The translations under genes were made by a program, and so were the position numbers. Source: Flavobacteriaceae bacterium CP2B (GTDB lineage: Bacteria; Bacteroidota; Bacteroidia; Flavobacteriales; Flavobacteriaceae). Taken from it: 64,000 nt of DNA. The notes beneath the pieces were generated by a model. It was not told the DNA's origin. It worked only from the letters and a program-made list of their open reading frames with translations, and did not search any database. The stretch is from assembly GCA_001683825.1 (NCBI GenBank), contig LXTR01000071.1, positions 124,001-188,000 of the forward strand, given 5' to 3'. Shown piece after piece: positions 1 to 8,034 of the stretch (its first letter is position 1; each line of letters opens with the position of its first letter).

Positions 1-32
1 AGAAATCATAGCTTCGGCAAAAAATCCAAAAC

Positions 33-746
33 ATGAACAAATATCTGTTAACCCCTTTGCTGTTACTGGCGCTTTTAGGCCTGGGCATCCATAACCAGCT
101 CAGCGCCCAGGAAAAGAATTTTATAGACCAACCCTACCTGGAAACCAATGTCAGGGTAGATTCACTGGTAGTACCAGACCGTATTTACCTGGGCATTGTA
201 ATCAAAGAAGAGGATACCAAAGGCCGCATTTCGGTAGAAGCGCTTGAAAACCAGATGGCGGCCCAACTTCGATCATTGGGTATCGACCTGGAGAAGCAAT
301 TAACCCTCATGGACCTTTCCAGTAATTTCAGGGACTACTTCCTCCGTAAAACCGATGTGCAAAAGACCAAGTCTTACCTGCTCCTGGTATATGACGGGTT
401 GAGTGCCGGGAAGGTCATCAAGGAGCTGGAAGGCCTTGGTATTTCCAACATCCAGTTGCAAAGAACCGAATATTCAGGAATGGAAGCCCTTAAAATCACC
501 CTGAGGCAGCGGGCTATCCGCAAGGCAAAGCAACAGGGGGAGGCCATGCTGGCACCCCTGGGACAAACCCTGGGAAAAGTACTGTACCTATCGGACTTAA
601 GTACGGATTATACAGGGATACAGGGCAAAGCCGGAGGGGTTTTGGTACGCGGGTATGCTATGGAAGCCGCACAGGAACCCCTGGATGTCGACTTCGAGAA
701 GATCCGGGTGGAAGCCAGCCTCAATGTGAAATTTGCCATACAATAG
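33..746 (+). CDS. SIMPL domain (DUF541) periplasmic protein
   Basis: A 237-residue protein with a signal peptide (hydrophobic residues about 5-20, likely cleavage after SAQ near residue 26) followed by a SIMPL/DUF541 fold. The family is periplasmic or membrane-associated, and some members are linked to oxidative-stress defence. The sequence shows the alternating beta-strand pattern of the family and its typical length. It is alone on this strand; the next gene is convergent. Molecular function is not known. Confidence 0.8.
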   Translation: MNKYLLTPLLLLALLGLGIHNQLSAQEKNFIDQPYLETNVRVDSLVVPDRIYLGIVIKEEDTKGRISVEALENQMAAQLRSLGIDLEKQLTLMDLSSNFRDYFLRKTDVQKTKSYLLLVYDGLSAGKVIKELEGLGISNIQLQRTEYSGMEALKITLRQRAIRKAKQQGEAMLAPLGQTLGKVLYLSDLSTDYTGIQGKAGGVLVRGYAMEAAQEPLDVDFEKIRVEASLNVKFAIQ

Positions 747-754
747 TGGTCTAC

Positions 755-774
755 AGGGGGCTTCAGGGCCCCCT
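755..774. terminator. Hairpin between convergent genes
   Basis: A perfect 7-bp stem, AGGGGGC pairing with GCCCCCT around a six-base loop, sits between the two convergent stop codons. There is no clear T-run on either side, so termination is inferred from position and stem strength. Confidence 0.4.
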
Positions 775-780
775 TCCGGA

Positions 781-2310
781 TTATATCCGGTCTAACAATA
801 CCTTGTAGGTGGGGTCTTCGAGCACGTTTACCTCGATGATCTTGTCGGCATCCGTCAGCAATTGGCGGCAGTCCTTGCTCAGGTGTTTCAGGTGTACTTT
901 CTTCCCAACCTTCTGGTAGCGCTCCGTGATCTTGTTCAGGGCCTCTATGGCTGACATATCGACGACCCGGCTTTCTTTAAAGTCGATAATCACTTCTTCA
1001 GGGTCATTGAGGACATCAAACTTCTCATTGAACAGGGTGATTGATCCAAAGAAGAGGGGCCCGTAGATCTCATAGTGCTTTACCCCCCCTTCATCCACAT
1101 ATTTCCGGGCACGGATGCGTTTGGCGTTGTCCCAGGCAAAGACCAGGGCGGAAATGATCACCCCTACCAATACGGCCAGCGCCAGGTTGTGCAGGAAGAC
1201 GGTCACCAGGGTTACCAGTACCATGACCAGCACATCAGATTTGGGCATCCTGCGAAAGGTCCTCAGGCTGGCCCACTCAAATGTCCCCAGGGCCACCATG
1301 ATCATCAACCCGGTGAGTGCGGCCATGGGTACCCTTTCTATAAGCCCTGCCCCGAACATAATAAAGATCAGCAGCATCACTGCGGCCACGATACCCGAAA
1401 GCCGGGCCCGGGCACCGTTGGAGGTGTTGATAAGGCTCTGCCCTATCATGGCACAGCCCCCCATGCCCGAAAACAGGCCAGACAGGATGTTGGCCGTGCC
1501 CTGGGCCACCGCCTCCTTATTGCCCCGACCCCGGGTTTCGGTAATCTCATCCACAATGTTCAGGGTCAGCAGGCTTTCTATCAAACCAACGCCGGCCACG
1601 ATGGCCGCATAGGGGAAAATAATCTTCAGGGTCTCAAAAGAGTAGGGAAGGTCCGGGATATGAAAAGGTGGGAAGCCCCCCCGTATGGAAGCGATATCCC
1701 CGATGGTACGGGTATCAAGGCCGAGTGCGAGGACTATCCCAAATACCAGCAGGATAGCGGCCAGGGAAGAGGGAATGGCCTTACTGAGCTTGGGCAGGCC
1801 CCAGATCACCACCATCGTGAGCAATACCAACCCCAGGAAGGTGTACAAGGTGGCCCCGGACATCCAGTTTCCCTCAGGGGTTTGGAACTGTACCAGCTGG
1901 GACATGAAGATGATGATGGCCAGGCCATTGACAAACCCGAAGATTACAGGGTGGGGTACCAGCCGCATAAACTTCCCCAGGCGCAGGAAACCTGCCCCCA
2001 TTTGCAGGATCCCTGCGAGTATGACCGTCGCGAAAACGTACTCTACCCCAAAATCTCGTGCGAGGGAGACAATAACAACGGCGATGGCACCGGTGGCTCC
2101 GGAGATCATCCCGGGCCGCCCCCCCAGGATGGAGGTCACCAACCCCATGACAAAGGCGGCATATAGCCCTGTAAGGGGAGAGAGCCCGGCGATCAGGGCA
2201 AATGCGATGGCTTCGGGGACCAGGGCCAGGGCCACGGTGAGCCCCGAAAGGATTTCGGTTTTATAATTGACTTCCTGTGTAAAATCGAACAGATTCAGGT
2301 ACTTCTTCAA
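781..2310 (-). CDS. SulP family anion transporter with STAS domain
   Basis: Inner-membrane SulP (SLC26-like) permease of 509 residues. About the first 400 residues are hydrophobic helices carrying the family's N-terminal signature (ALVPEAIAFALIAG, SPLTGLYAAF) and the middle motif (GMGGCAMIGQSLIN). A cytoplasmic STAS domain occupies about residues 405-509 (VIIDFKESRVVDMSAIEAL). The substrate, sulfate, bicarbonate or another anion, cannot be told from sequence. A second SulP paralog lies at 35690-37597 beside a carbonic anhydrase. This copy has no such partner. Confidence 0.92.
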   Translation of the reverse strand: MKKYLNLFDFTQEVNYKTEILSGLTVALALVPEAIAFALIAGLSPLTGLYAAFVMGLVTSILGGRPGMISGATGAIAVVIVSLARDFGVEYVFATVILAGILQMGAGFLRLGKFMRLVPHPVIFGFVNGLAIIIFMSQLVQFQTPEGNWMSGATLYTFLGLVLLTMVVIWGLPKLSKAIPSSLAAILLVFGIVLALGLDTRTIGDIASIRGGFPPFHIPDLPYSFETLKIIFPYAAIVAGVGLIESLLTLNIVDEITETRGRGNKEAVAQGTANILSGLFSGMGGCAMIGQSLINTSNGARARLSGIVAAVMLLIFIMFGAGLIERVPMAALTGLMIMVALGTFEWASLRTFRRMPKSDVLVMVLVTLVTVFLHNLALAVLVGVIISALVFAWDNAKRIRARKYVDEGGVKHYEIYGPLFFGSITLFNEKFDVLNDPEEVIIDFKESRVVDMSAIEALNKITERYQKVGKKVHLKHLSKDCRQLLTDADKIIEVNVLEDPTYKVLLDRI

Positions 2311-2392
2311 ACCTTTGGAATTTTAAGGGCGCAAAAATAGGGCTATTTGGCGGGAATGCCAGAAAGGTTCCAAGAATTAAAGATTTGGTAAA

Positions 2393-3364
2393 TTACCAGC
2401 GCTCTAGTCCCAGTAATCGCTCTCCCAGGGCAGATAATTTAGCAGTTTCGTACCGGGTTTGCTCCCAATTACGGGGGTCGCCAGGAAAAGCATAGCCTTC
2501 GGGGGCAATGCGGTGCTTCCATGAATTAATCCGCCACTGCCGCAATTCCTCATGATCTTCCTCGGCCGGCATCATGGAGATGTACTGCGCGATCCGCACC
2601 TTGTCCCCGGATTTATTGGGACGTATCCCGTGGGGTTGTGTACTGTTGAAGATCAGCAGGTCTCCTGCTTCCATTTTCACCTTGACCAGCTGGTCCTCCA
2701 GGCCAGTGATATCGGGCTGAAACCGGTCCCTGTCCGGGGGCTGGGTCTGTTTCCAGGTCTCGTAGTTGCGGTAGAGCCATGGAATGCACTGGAAACCACC
2801 CATGTCCTCATCGGTCTGGTCGGCCAGGGCCAATACCCCCTGCACGTTCTGCGGCCTGGTCTCAGGGTCGTAATCCCAATGGATAAATCCTTTTTGCTCA
2901 AAGCCGGGACGGTTTGGAAAGTTCAGGTTGGCCCGATCTATTGTGACCCAAAGCTTCTCTGTACCCCAGATATCGACAAAGGCATCATAAACACGCGGCG
3001 TCTGGCGGTTGTTCCATAAAAGCTGGTGGTTGTACACTTCGACCATCCCGGTGCCCGTAAGCTCTTTCATTTGCATCTCTGCCCGGGGCGGCGTATACCA
3101 GGTTTCAGGGTTTTTGGGGTCCTTTTCCTCAAATTCCCAAAGGAAATCGGCCGTAGCCTGAGCCTGTTCCCGGGATACCGCGTTTTTAACAACGATATAC
3201 CCCTGTTGCCTCCAGAACGCCCAGTCAGCCTCGCCAAGCACCCGCAATGGGCGCCCGTTGGTGCGGTCATTCAACCGCTGCTTACTGCTGGTAGCCGTAG
3301 ACGGATTGCCTGGGATTTCTGCATGGGCCTTATTCGCCATCTCTTTGTTCCGTTTCAAATCCAT
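2393..3364 (-). CDS. Phytanoyl-CoA dioxygenase (PhyH) family protein
   Basis: A 323-residue member of the PhyH family of Fe(II)/2-oxoglutarate dioxygenases. The HxD iron motif is visible in GFIHWDYD, the distal histidine in QPHGIRPN, and the 2-oxoglutarate-binding arginine in VRIAQY. Substrates vary widely in this family, so the reaction is not assigned. The first 35 or so residues are polar and look unstructured, so a later ATG (residue 9) is possible. The annotated start is supported by an unusually good Shine-Dalgarno upstream. It is divergent from gpsA. Confidence 0.88.
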   Translation of the reverse strand: MDLKRNKEMANKAHAEIPGNPSTATSSKQRLNDRTNGRPLRVLGEADWAFWRQQGYIVVKNAVSREQAQATADFLWEFEEKDPKNPETWYTPPRAEMQMKELTGTGMVEVYNHQLLWNNRQTPRVYDAFVDIWGTEKLWVTIDRANLNFPNRPGFEQKGFIHWDYDPETRPQNVQGVLALADQTDEDMGGFQCIPWLYRNYETWKQTQPPDRDRFQPDITGLEDQLVKVKMEAGDLLIFNSTQPHGIRPNKSGDKVRIAQYISMMPAEEDHEELRQWRINSWKHRIAPEGYAFPGDPRNWEQTRYETAKLSALGERLLGLERW

Positions 3365-3376
3365 ACGCGGGGAATT

Positions 3377-3384
3377 ACCTCCTT
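3377..3384 (-). promoter_or_regulatory. Strong Shine-Dalgarno for the PhyH gene
   Basis: On the minus strand the sequence AAGGAGGT lies 12 bases before the ATG at 3364. It matches the classical anti-SD complement, although genes in this phylum rarely use one and no neighbour shows one this good. The spacing is longer than ideal. Confidence 0.5.
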
Positions 3385-3454
3385 AAAGTACGCATTTTTC
3401 TTCAATCCCACTCCATGCCCAACCCACTTGGGGGGGGGTGGGCCATATACGGAA

Positions 3455-3488
3455 AAAACCGCCCCGGCGAAGTTGCCGGAGCGGTTTT
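3455..3488 (-). terminator. Orphan intrinsic terminator in gpsA upstream region
   Basis: Arms 3455-3468 and 3475-3488 form a 14-bp hairpin with a six-base loop. On plus-strand RNA one pair is a C-A mismatch, but on minus-strand RNA the same position is a G-U pair, so the stem closes fully only on the minus strand, where a T-run also follows. The minus RNA entering it is T/G-rich (about 3489-3540). It lies between divergent genes, so no known gene is terminated by it. The rest of 3365-3688 holds a G9 tract at 3430-3438 and nothing else recognisable. Confidence 0.6.
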
Positions 3489-3688
3489 CATCAAAAAATA
3501 ACCAACCAAAAAAATCTTTCTAACTACCAACTCAGTCGCACTTCTACCCTGGTACTTTCTACTTTAACAGATATTTAGCACTTTTAATACCCCGGGAGGG
3601 CCAGCTTCCCCGCAAATCCACGGCTTTTATACAGTGATTTCCACTCAATTTTAGCTACTTTTAAAGCCCAAGCGCAGGAAATTAAAGC

Positions 3689-4690
3689 ATGGATAAAAAC
3701 ACCACATTTGCCGTTCTGGGCGGGGGCAGCTGGGCGACAGCCATTGTTAAAATGCTCTCCGAAAACCTTGACCAGATTACCTGGTACATGCGCAACCCGG
3801 AAGCCGTAGCCTACATTCGTACCCAAAAACACAACCCGAATTACCTTACCTCGGTTGAATTCCATACCGAAAAACTGTTCCTGACCCATTCCATCGATGA
3901 AGCGGTTTCCCGGGCGGACGTCCTGATTTTTGCCATCCCCTCCGCCTTCCTGGTTCAGGAACTCGAAAAATTAAAGGTGCCATTGAAGGACAAGATCATC
4001 TTTTCGGCCATCAAGGGCATCGTCCCGGAGAGCGGAAAAATAGTCGGGGAGCACTTCCATGAAACCTACGGCATCCCTTTTGAAAATATTGGCGTCATCA
4101 CCGGGCCCTGCCATGCTGAAGAGGTGGCCCTCGAACGTTTGTCCTACCTGACCATCGCCTGTGCAGACAGTTCAAAGGCAAAGTTCCTGGCCAAAAAACT
4201 CCAAAGCGAATACATCAGGACCAAGGTCACCCAAGACATCATAGGGACCGAGTATGCCGCCATGCTTAAGAACATCTATGCCATAGCCGCAGGGATCGCC
4301 CATGGCCTGGGCTATGGAGACAATTTCCAAAGTGTGCTGATGAGCAATGCGATTCGGGAAATGAAACGTTTTACCAAGCGGATTTACAAGATAGACCGCA
4401 ACATCAACGATTCAGCCTATCTGGGCGACCTGCTGGTCACCGGTTATTCTACCTTCAGCCGCAACCGCATGTTCGGTAACATGCTGGGCAAGGGATATAC
4501 CGTAAAAAGCGCCATGATGGAAATGAAAATGGTCGCCGAGGGATACTATGCCTCCAAAGGGGTAAAGGCCCTGAAAGGGCGGTTACAAAAGAAGGTGAAA
4601 ACGCCCATCCTCGATGCCGTGTACACCATACTCTATGAGGGGAGCCCCCCTAAAAAAGTATTTGAAAAACTAACAGAAAAGTTGGATTGA
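3689..4690 (+). CDS. gpsA: NAD(P)-dependent glycerol-3-phosphate dehydrogenase
   Basis: Cytoplasmic enzyme making sn-glycerol 3-phosphate from dihydroxyacetone phosphate for phospholipid synthesis. The 333 residues are the usual family length. The N-terminal Rossmann loop GGGSWAT is at residues 11-17, the ITGPCHAEEV segment is in the middle, and the catalytic lysine lies in AAMLKNIYAIAAG. The following FGE-like gene starts about 26 bases after the stop, or overlaps it if a TTG is used. glpD, for the opposite oxidation, lies about 5 kb downstream on the other strand. Confidence 0.95.
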   Translation: MDKNTTFAVLGGGSWATAIVKMLSENLDQITWYMRNPEAVAYIRTQKHNPNYLTSVEFHTEKLFLTHSIDEAVSRADVLIFAIPSAFLVQELEKLKVPLKDKIIFSAIKGIVPESGKIVGEHFHETYGIPFENIGVITGPCHAEEVALERLSYLTIACADSSKAKFLAKKLQSEYIRTKVTQDIIGTEYAAMLKNIYAIAAGIAHGLGYGDNFQSVLMSNAIREMKRFTKRIYKIDRNINDSAYLGDLLVTGYSTFSRNRMFGNMLGKGYTVKSAMMEMKMVAEGYYASKGVKALKGRLQKKVKTPILDAVYTILYEGSPPKKVFEKLTEKLD

Positions 4691-4716
4691 CCCCGGAATT
4701 AAGGTATCTCCCAAAG

Positions 4717-5757
4717 ATGAAAAAATCGTATATTCCCTCCATGAGATTCCATATAGTCGCCCAAAAGGGATGGAAATACGTCCCAAAATCCCTTTTGTTA
4801 CTCCTGATAGTGCTTTTTGCGGTGGCTTTTCGGCCCCTTTTGCAGGATAAAAAGCTATTTGAAGCCTATGAAGAACCCCTGGAAGGCAGTGGGGAGGCCA
4901 TCTCCCTGGTACCGGTGAAAGGGGGGCGCTTCCTGATGGGTGCGGACGGTGGCGCGAAAGCTGAAGCACCGGCCCATGAAGTAGTGGTTGGCGACTTCTG
5001 GATGGGGGTCTATGAAATTACCTGGGACCAGTATCTGCAATTTTCAGAAGAGCGGAATAACCAATTAAACCCCCAACGTGGCAATGAGGTGAATCTGGAG
5101 GTAGACGCTATCGCTTCGGCCACCACGCCCTATGTAGATATGAGCCACGGGATGGGTAAAAAGGCATATCCGGTGTCCAATGTCACCCAACACGCCGCCC
5201 TGGCCTTTTGCCAATGGTTGAGTGCCAAAACCGGGCGGTTCTACCGCCTGCCTACTGAGGCTGAGTGGGAATATGCCTGCAGGGCCGGGAGCCGGGAGCC
5301 CTATTCCTTTGGTTCGGACACCACCCTGCTGGGAACCTATGCCTGGTATGATGGCAACAGTGAAAAGCGCTACCACAAAGTAGGCCAGAAAAAACCCAAT
5401 GCCTTTGGCTTGTACGATATGCACGGCAACGTAGCAGAATGGACGATGGACGCCTATAGGGAGGATACCTATGCGAACAGGGAAGGCGCCCCTGAAAAAG
5501 ACCCATGGGTGGTTCCGGAACAATTGTACCCCCGCACGGTAAGGGGTGGTTCCTGGCAGGATAAAGCCACGGCCCTGAGGTCTTCGGCACGCACAGCCTC
5601 TGACGCCCGATGGAAACGTATAGACCCCCAGATCCCAAAAAGCAGGTGGTGGTTTACCAATGCCCCCCATGTGGGCTTCAGAATTGTCCGCCCCAGGAAT
5701 ACCCCTTCGCCCGAAGCAATTAAAGAATATTGGCTGGAAGCCATAGAAGACTATTAA
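4717..5757 (+). CDS. FGE/SUMF1-fold protein lacking the catalytic cysteines
   Basis: One N-terminal hydrophobic segment (LLLLLIVLFAVAF) suggests a signal anchor or uncleaved signal, followed by a formylglycine-generating-enzyme sulfatase-modifying domain: GGRFLMGADG, YRLPTEAEWEYACRAG, GLYDMHGNVAEW and RTVRGGSW. In true FGEs two cysteines follow the RGGS motif; here that stretch (RGGSWQDKATALRSSAR) has none. Sulfatase activation is therefore unlikely and a structural or binding role, as in GldJ/GldK proteins, is more plausible. I chose the ATG at 4717; a TTG at 4687 would overlap gpsA. It is followed after 12 bases by a Tat-exported oxidoreductase, probably in one transcript. Confidence 0.82.
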   Translation: MKKSYIPSMRFHIVAQKGWKYVPKSLLLLLIVLFAVAFRPLLQDKKLFEAYEEPLEGSGEAISLVPVKGGRFLMGADGGAKAEAPAHEVVVGDFWMGVYEITWDQYLQFSEERNNQLNPQRGNEVNLEVDAIASATTPYVDMSHGMGKKAYPVSNVTQHAALAFCQWLSAKTGRFYRLPTEAEWEYACRAGSREPYSFGSDTTLLGTYAWYDGNSEKRYHKVGQKKPNAFGLYDMHGNVAEWTMDAYREDTYANREGAPEKDPWVVPEQLYPRTVRGGSWQDKATALRSSARTASDARWKRIDPQIPKSRWWFTNAPHVGFRIVRPRNTPSPEAIKEYWLEAIEDY

Positions 5758-5769
5758 AAACCAATTCCC

Positions 5770-7098
5770 ATGAAACAGAAGACAAACCCCTCCCGTAGAA
5801 CGTTTTGTAAAAACACCGCCCTGGTGGCCGGTGGAATGTTGGCCATGCCACTGGATATTGCGGCTTCGGCTCATGTCCTGGGCGATGATGCCATTAAAAT
5901 TGCCCTGGTAGGCTGCGGTGGCCGGGGGACCGGTGCCGCCATACAGGCGATGAGTACCAAGGAAAACGTAAAACTTGTAGCCATGGCCGACGCCTTTCGT
6001 GACCGGCTGGATGATTGTTACAAGATTCTTTCGACCAAATTTGCGGGAAGCGACAAACTACTGCTGAAGGAGGAAGACAAACACGTAGGGTTTGACGCTT
6101 ATAAAGCGGCCATTGACAAGGCCGACGTAGTCCTGCTGACCACTACCCCCGGCTTTCGGCCCATACATTTTGAATATGCCGTCAGCAAAGGCAAACATGT
6201 GTTCATGGAAAAGCCCGTGGCCACTGATGCCCCTGGGATCAGGAGGGTACTTGCCGCCGCCGAACAGGCAAAGGCCAAAAAGCTGAACGTCGTCGTAGGC
6301 TTGCAAAGACGGTATCAGAAAAGCTACCTCGCCTGTCTGGAGCACATACGCGCTGGCAAAATTGGACAGATCGTATCAGGCCAGGTATATTGGAACAGCG
6401 CCGGCGTCTGGGTGAAGGAACGGCAGCCCGGGCAGACAGAAATGGAGTACCAGATGCGAAACTGGTACTATTTTAACTGGTTGTGCGGCGACCATATCGT
6501 GGAGCAACATATCCACAACATAGACGTAGCCAACTGGTTTATTGGTGAATTCCCGCTGCATGCCCAGGGGATGGGAGGCCGCGAAGTTCGAAAAGACAAA
6601 AAGTACGGACAGATATTCGACCACCACTTTGTGGAATTCACCTATCCTTCAGGGGCGGTGATATCCAGCCAGTGCAGGCACCAGCCCGGCTGCCTGGACA
6701 ATGTTACCGAAAGCTTCATGGGGACCAAGGGTAAGATCTATACCGACTCGCAGAACAAAGGGATCATCAAAGGCTATGATGGCACCAGCCTTTACGAACA
6801 CCAGGGAGAAAATGACCCCAACCCCTATCAGACGGAACACGACGTATTGTTTGCCAATATCCGGGAGGGAAAAGTGACCAATGACACCGAACATGCCGCA
6901 AAGACCACCATGTCTGCCATCCTGGGTAGAATGGCCAGCTATTCCGGCCAACTGGTCACGTTTGACGACGCCCTCAACCGCGGTAAAAGCCTCATGCCGG
7001 ATACCTATAGCTGGGACGCCATGCCAAAGGTCGTACCCGATGCGGACGGGAATTATCCGGTACCGGTTCCCGGACAGACCCAGGTATTGGAATCCTGA
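5770..7098 (+). CDS. Tat-exported Gfo/Idh/MocA family oxidoreductase
   Basis: A 442-residue NAD(P)-dependent oxidoreductase. The N-terminus has a twin-arginine motif (SRRTFCK, residues 8-14) and a hydrophobic stretch, so it is probably exported folded with its cofactor. The Rossmann motif is ALVGCGGRGTG, the family motif EKPVATD lies near residue 152, and the C-terminal GFO/IDH domain follows. Such secreted members are common in Bacteroidetes and some act on glycans, as in the GH109 relatives. The substrate here is unknown. Confidence 0.88.
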   Translation: MKQKTNPSRRTFCKNTALVAGGMLAMPLDIAASAHVLGDDAIKIALVGCGGRGTGAAIQAMSTKENVKLVAMADAFRDRLDDCYKILSTKFAGSDKLLLKEEDKHVGFDAYKAAIDKADVVLLTTTPGFRPIHFEYAVSKGKHVFMEKPVATDAPGIRRVLAAAEQAKAKKLNVVVGLQRRYQKSYLACLEHIRAGKIGQIVSGQVYWNSAGVWVKERQPGQTEMEYQMRNWYYFNWLCGDHIVEQHIHNIDVANWFIGEFPLHAQGMGGREVRKDKKYGQIFDHHFVEFTYPSGAVISSQCRHQPGCLDNVTESFMGTKGKIYTDSQNKGIIKGYDGTSLYEHQGENDPNPYQTEHDVLFANIREGKVTNDTEHAAKTTMSAILGRMASYSGQLVTFDDALNRGKSLMPDTYSWDAMPKVVPDADGNYPVPVPGQTQVLES

Positions 7099-7159
7099 AA
7101 ATACAACACGATAAGGGGGGAGGCGTCCATTTTCCACAGCGGTCCCTTGAAAGACCTTC

Positions 7160-7930
7160 TCAGGAGCTAAGGGCTTCATCGCTTATGCCCTTGCCCCGGG
7201 GTATGGCACTGTTTTTTACCGCGATGCTGGCCGCGTCAAAGGATTTTATGTGCCTTTTGTTCACGATGTAGGATTTGTGCACCCTGATAAAATTTGCCGG
7301 CAGGGTGTCCAGGGCCCTTTTTACGCTCCCGTAGGTGGTAATCTTGCTCCCATCAACCAGGTGGTAGTTCACATAATTCCCAAGGCCTTCCACAAAAAGG
7401 ATGTCGGTCAATGCCACCCGGTGAATTCTCCTGTTCGATCTAAGTTCCAGGATCGGCTGCTGCTCGTGCTTCTTTTCAAAAGCCACCAGCCAAAGCTGAA
7501 ACAGTTTTATCCCCAATACGAAAAACACGGTAGTATTGATAAGTAGGACAGCCCTGGCCAGCATCCTAAGGCTGAACAGGCCGGAATCTGTCTGGTTTAG
7601 CAGCAGGTTTTCGTAGAACAGGTGTATGAATACGCGCTGCAACACCCCTGCCAGCAACAGTGTCAGGGCATAACCCCAAAGAAACCGGCCGTATGTTCGT
7701 TCCAGCAAATACTTGGGGACCAGGAAATAGAGCGTTACATACACGGCCATCATACGGGTGGGCAGTAATATGAACTCCAGGTAGAAAGAGGCCAGGTAGC
7801 CTTCATCGGTTTTCCAGATCAGGCTAAAGAACACGTAGTACAGTATCCAGAATACCACGTGCGTAAGCGTACGCGACCCCAGGAGGTAAAAATCTTCTGT
7901 TTTTCGCAACTGCCTGTAAAAACCACTCAT
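7160..7930 (-). CDS. Membrane-bound LytTR-domain transcription regulator
   Basis: A 256-residue protein with about four transmembrane helices in residues 20-150 (THVVFWILYYVFF, MMAVYVTLYFLVP, LWGYALTLLLAGV, LLINTTVFFVLGI) and a C-terminal LytTR DNA-binding domain (residues about 165-250; DILFVEGLGNYVNYH, FIRVHKSYIVN). The membrane half resembles that of LytS-type sensor kinases, but the kinase domain is replaced by LytTR. It may sense in the membrane and bind DNA in one polypeptide. It is divergent from the PDZ-hydrolase gene, a possible target. Confidence 0.85.
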   Translation of the reverse strand: MSGFYRQLRKTEDFYLLGSRTLTHVVFWILYYVFFSLIWKTDEGYLASFYLEFILLPTRMMAVYVTLYFLVPKYLLERTYGRFLWGYALTLLLAGVLQRVFIHLFYENLLLNQTDSGLFSLRMLARAVLLINTTVFFVLGIKLFQLWLVAFEKKHEQQPILELRSNRRIHRVALTDILFVEGLGNYVNYHLVDGSKITTYGSVKRALDTLPANFIRVHKSYIVNKRHIKSFDAASIAVKNSAIPRGKGISDEALSS

Positions 7931-8034
7931 GGATTATCGCCTTTTCATATAATAATCAGCGGTATTCGTATAAATCTGCCCCCAATTAAAAGTAGTGATT
8001 CTACCTTTATAAAGATCCCAAAAAAATAGCGGCG

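Noticed and set aside
1075-2166. Long plus-strand open frame opposite the SulP gene
   Set aside because: Shadow of the real gene: Pro/Gly/His/Gln-rich with no family resemblance, fully antisense to a clear transporter.
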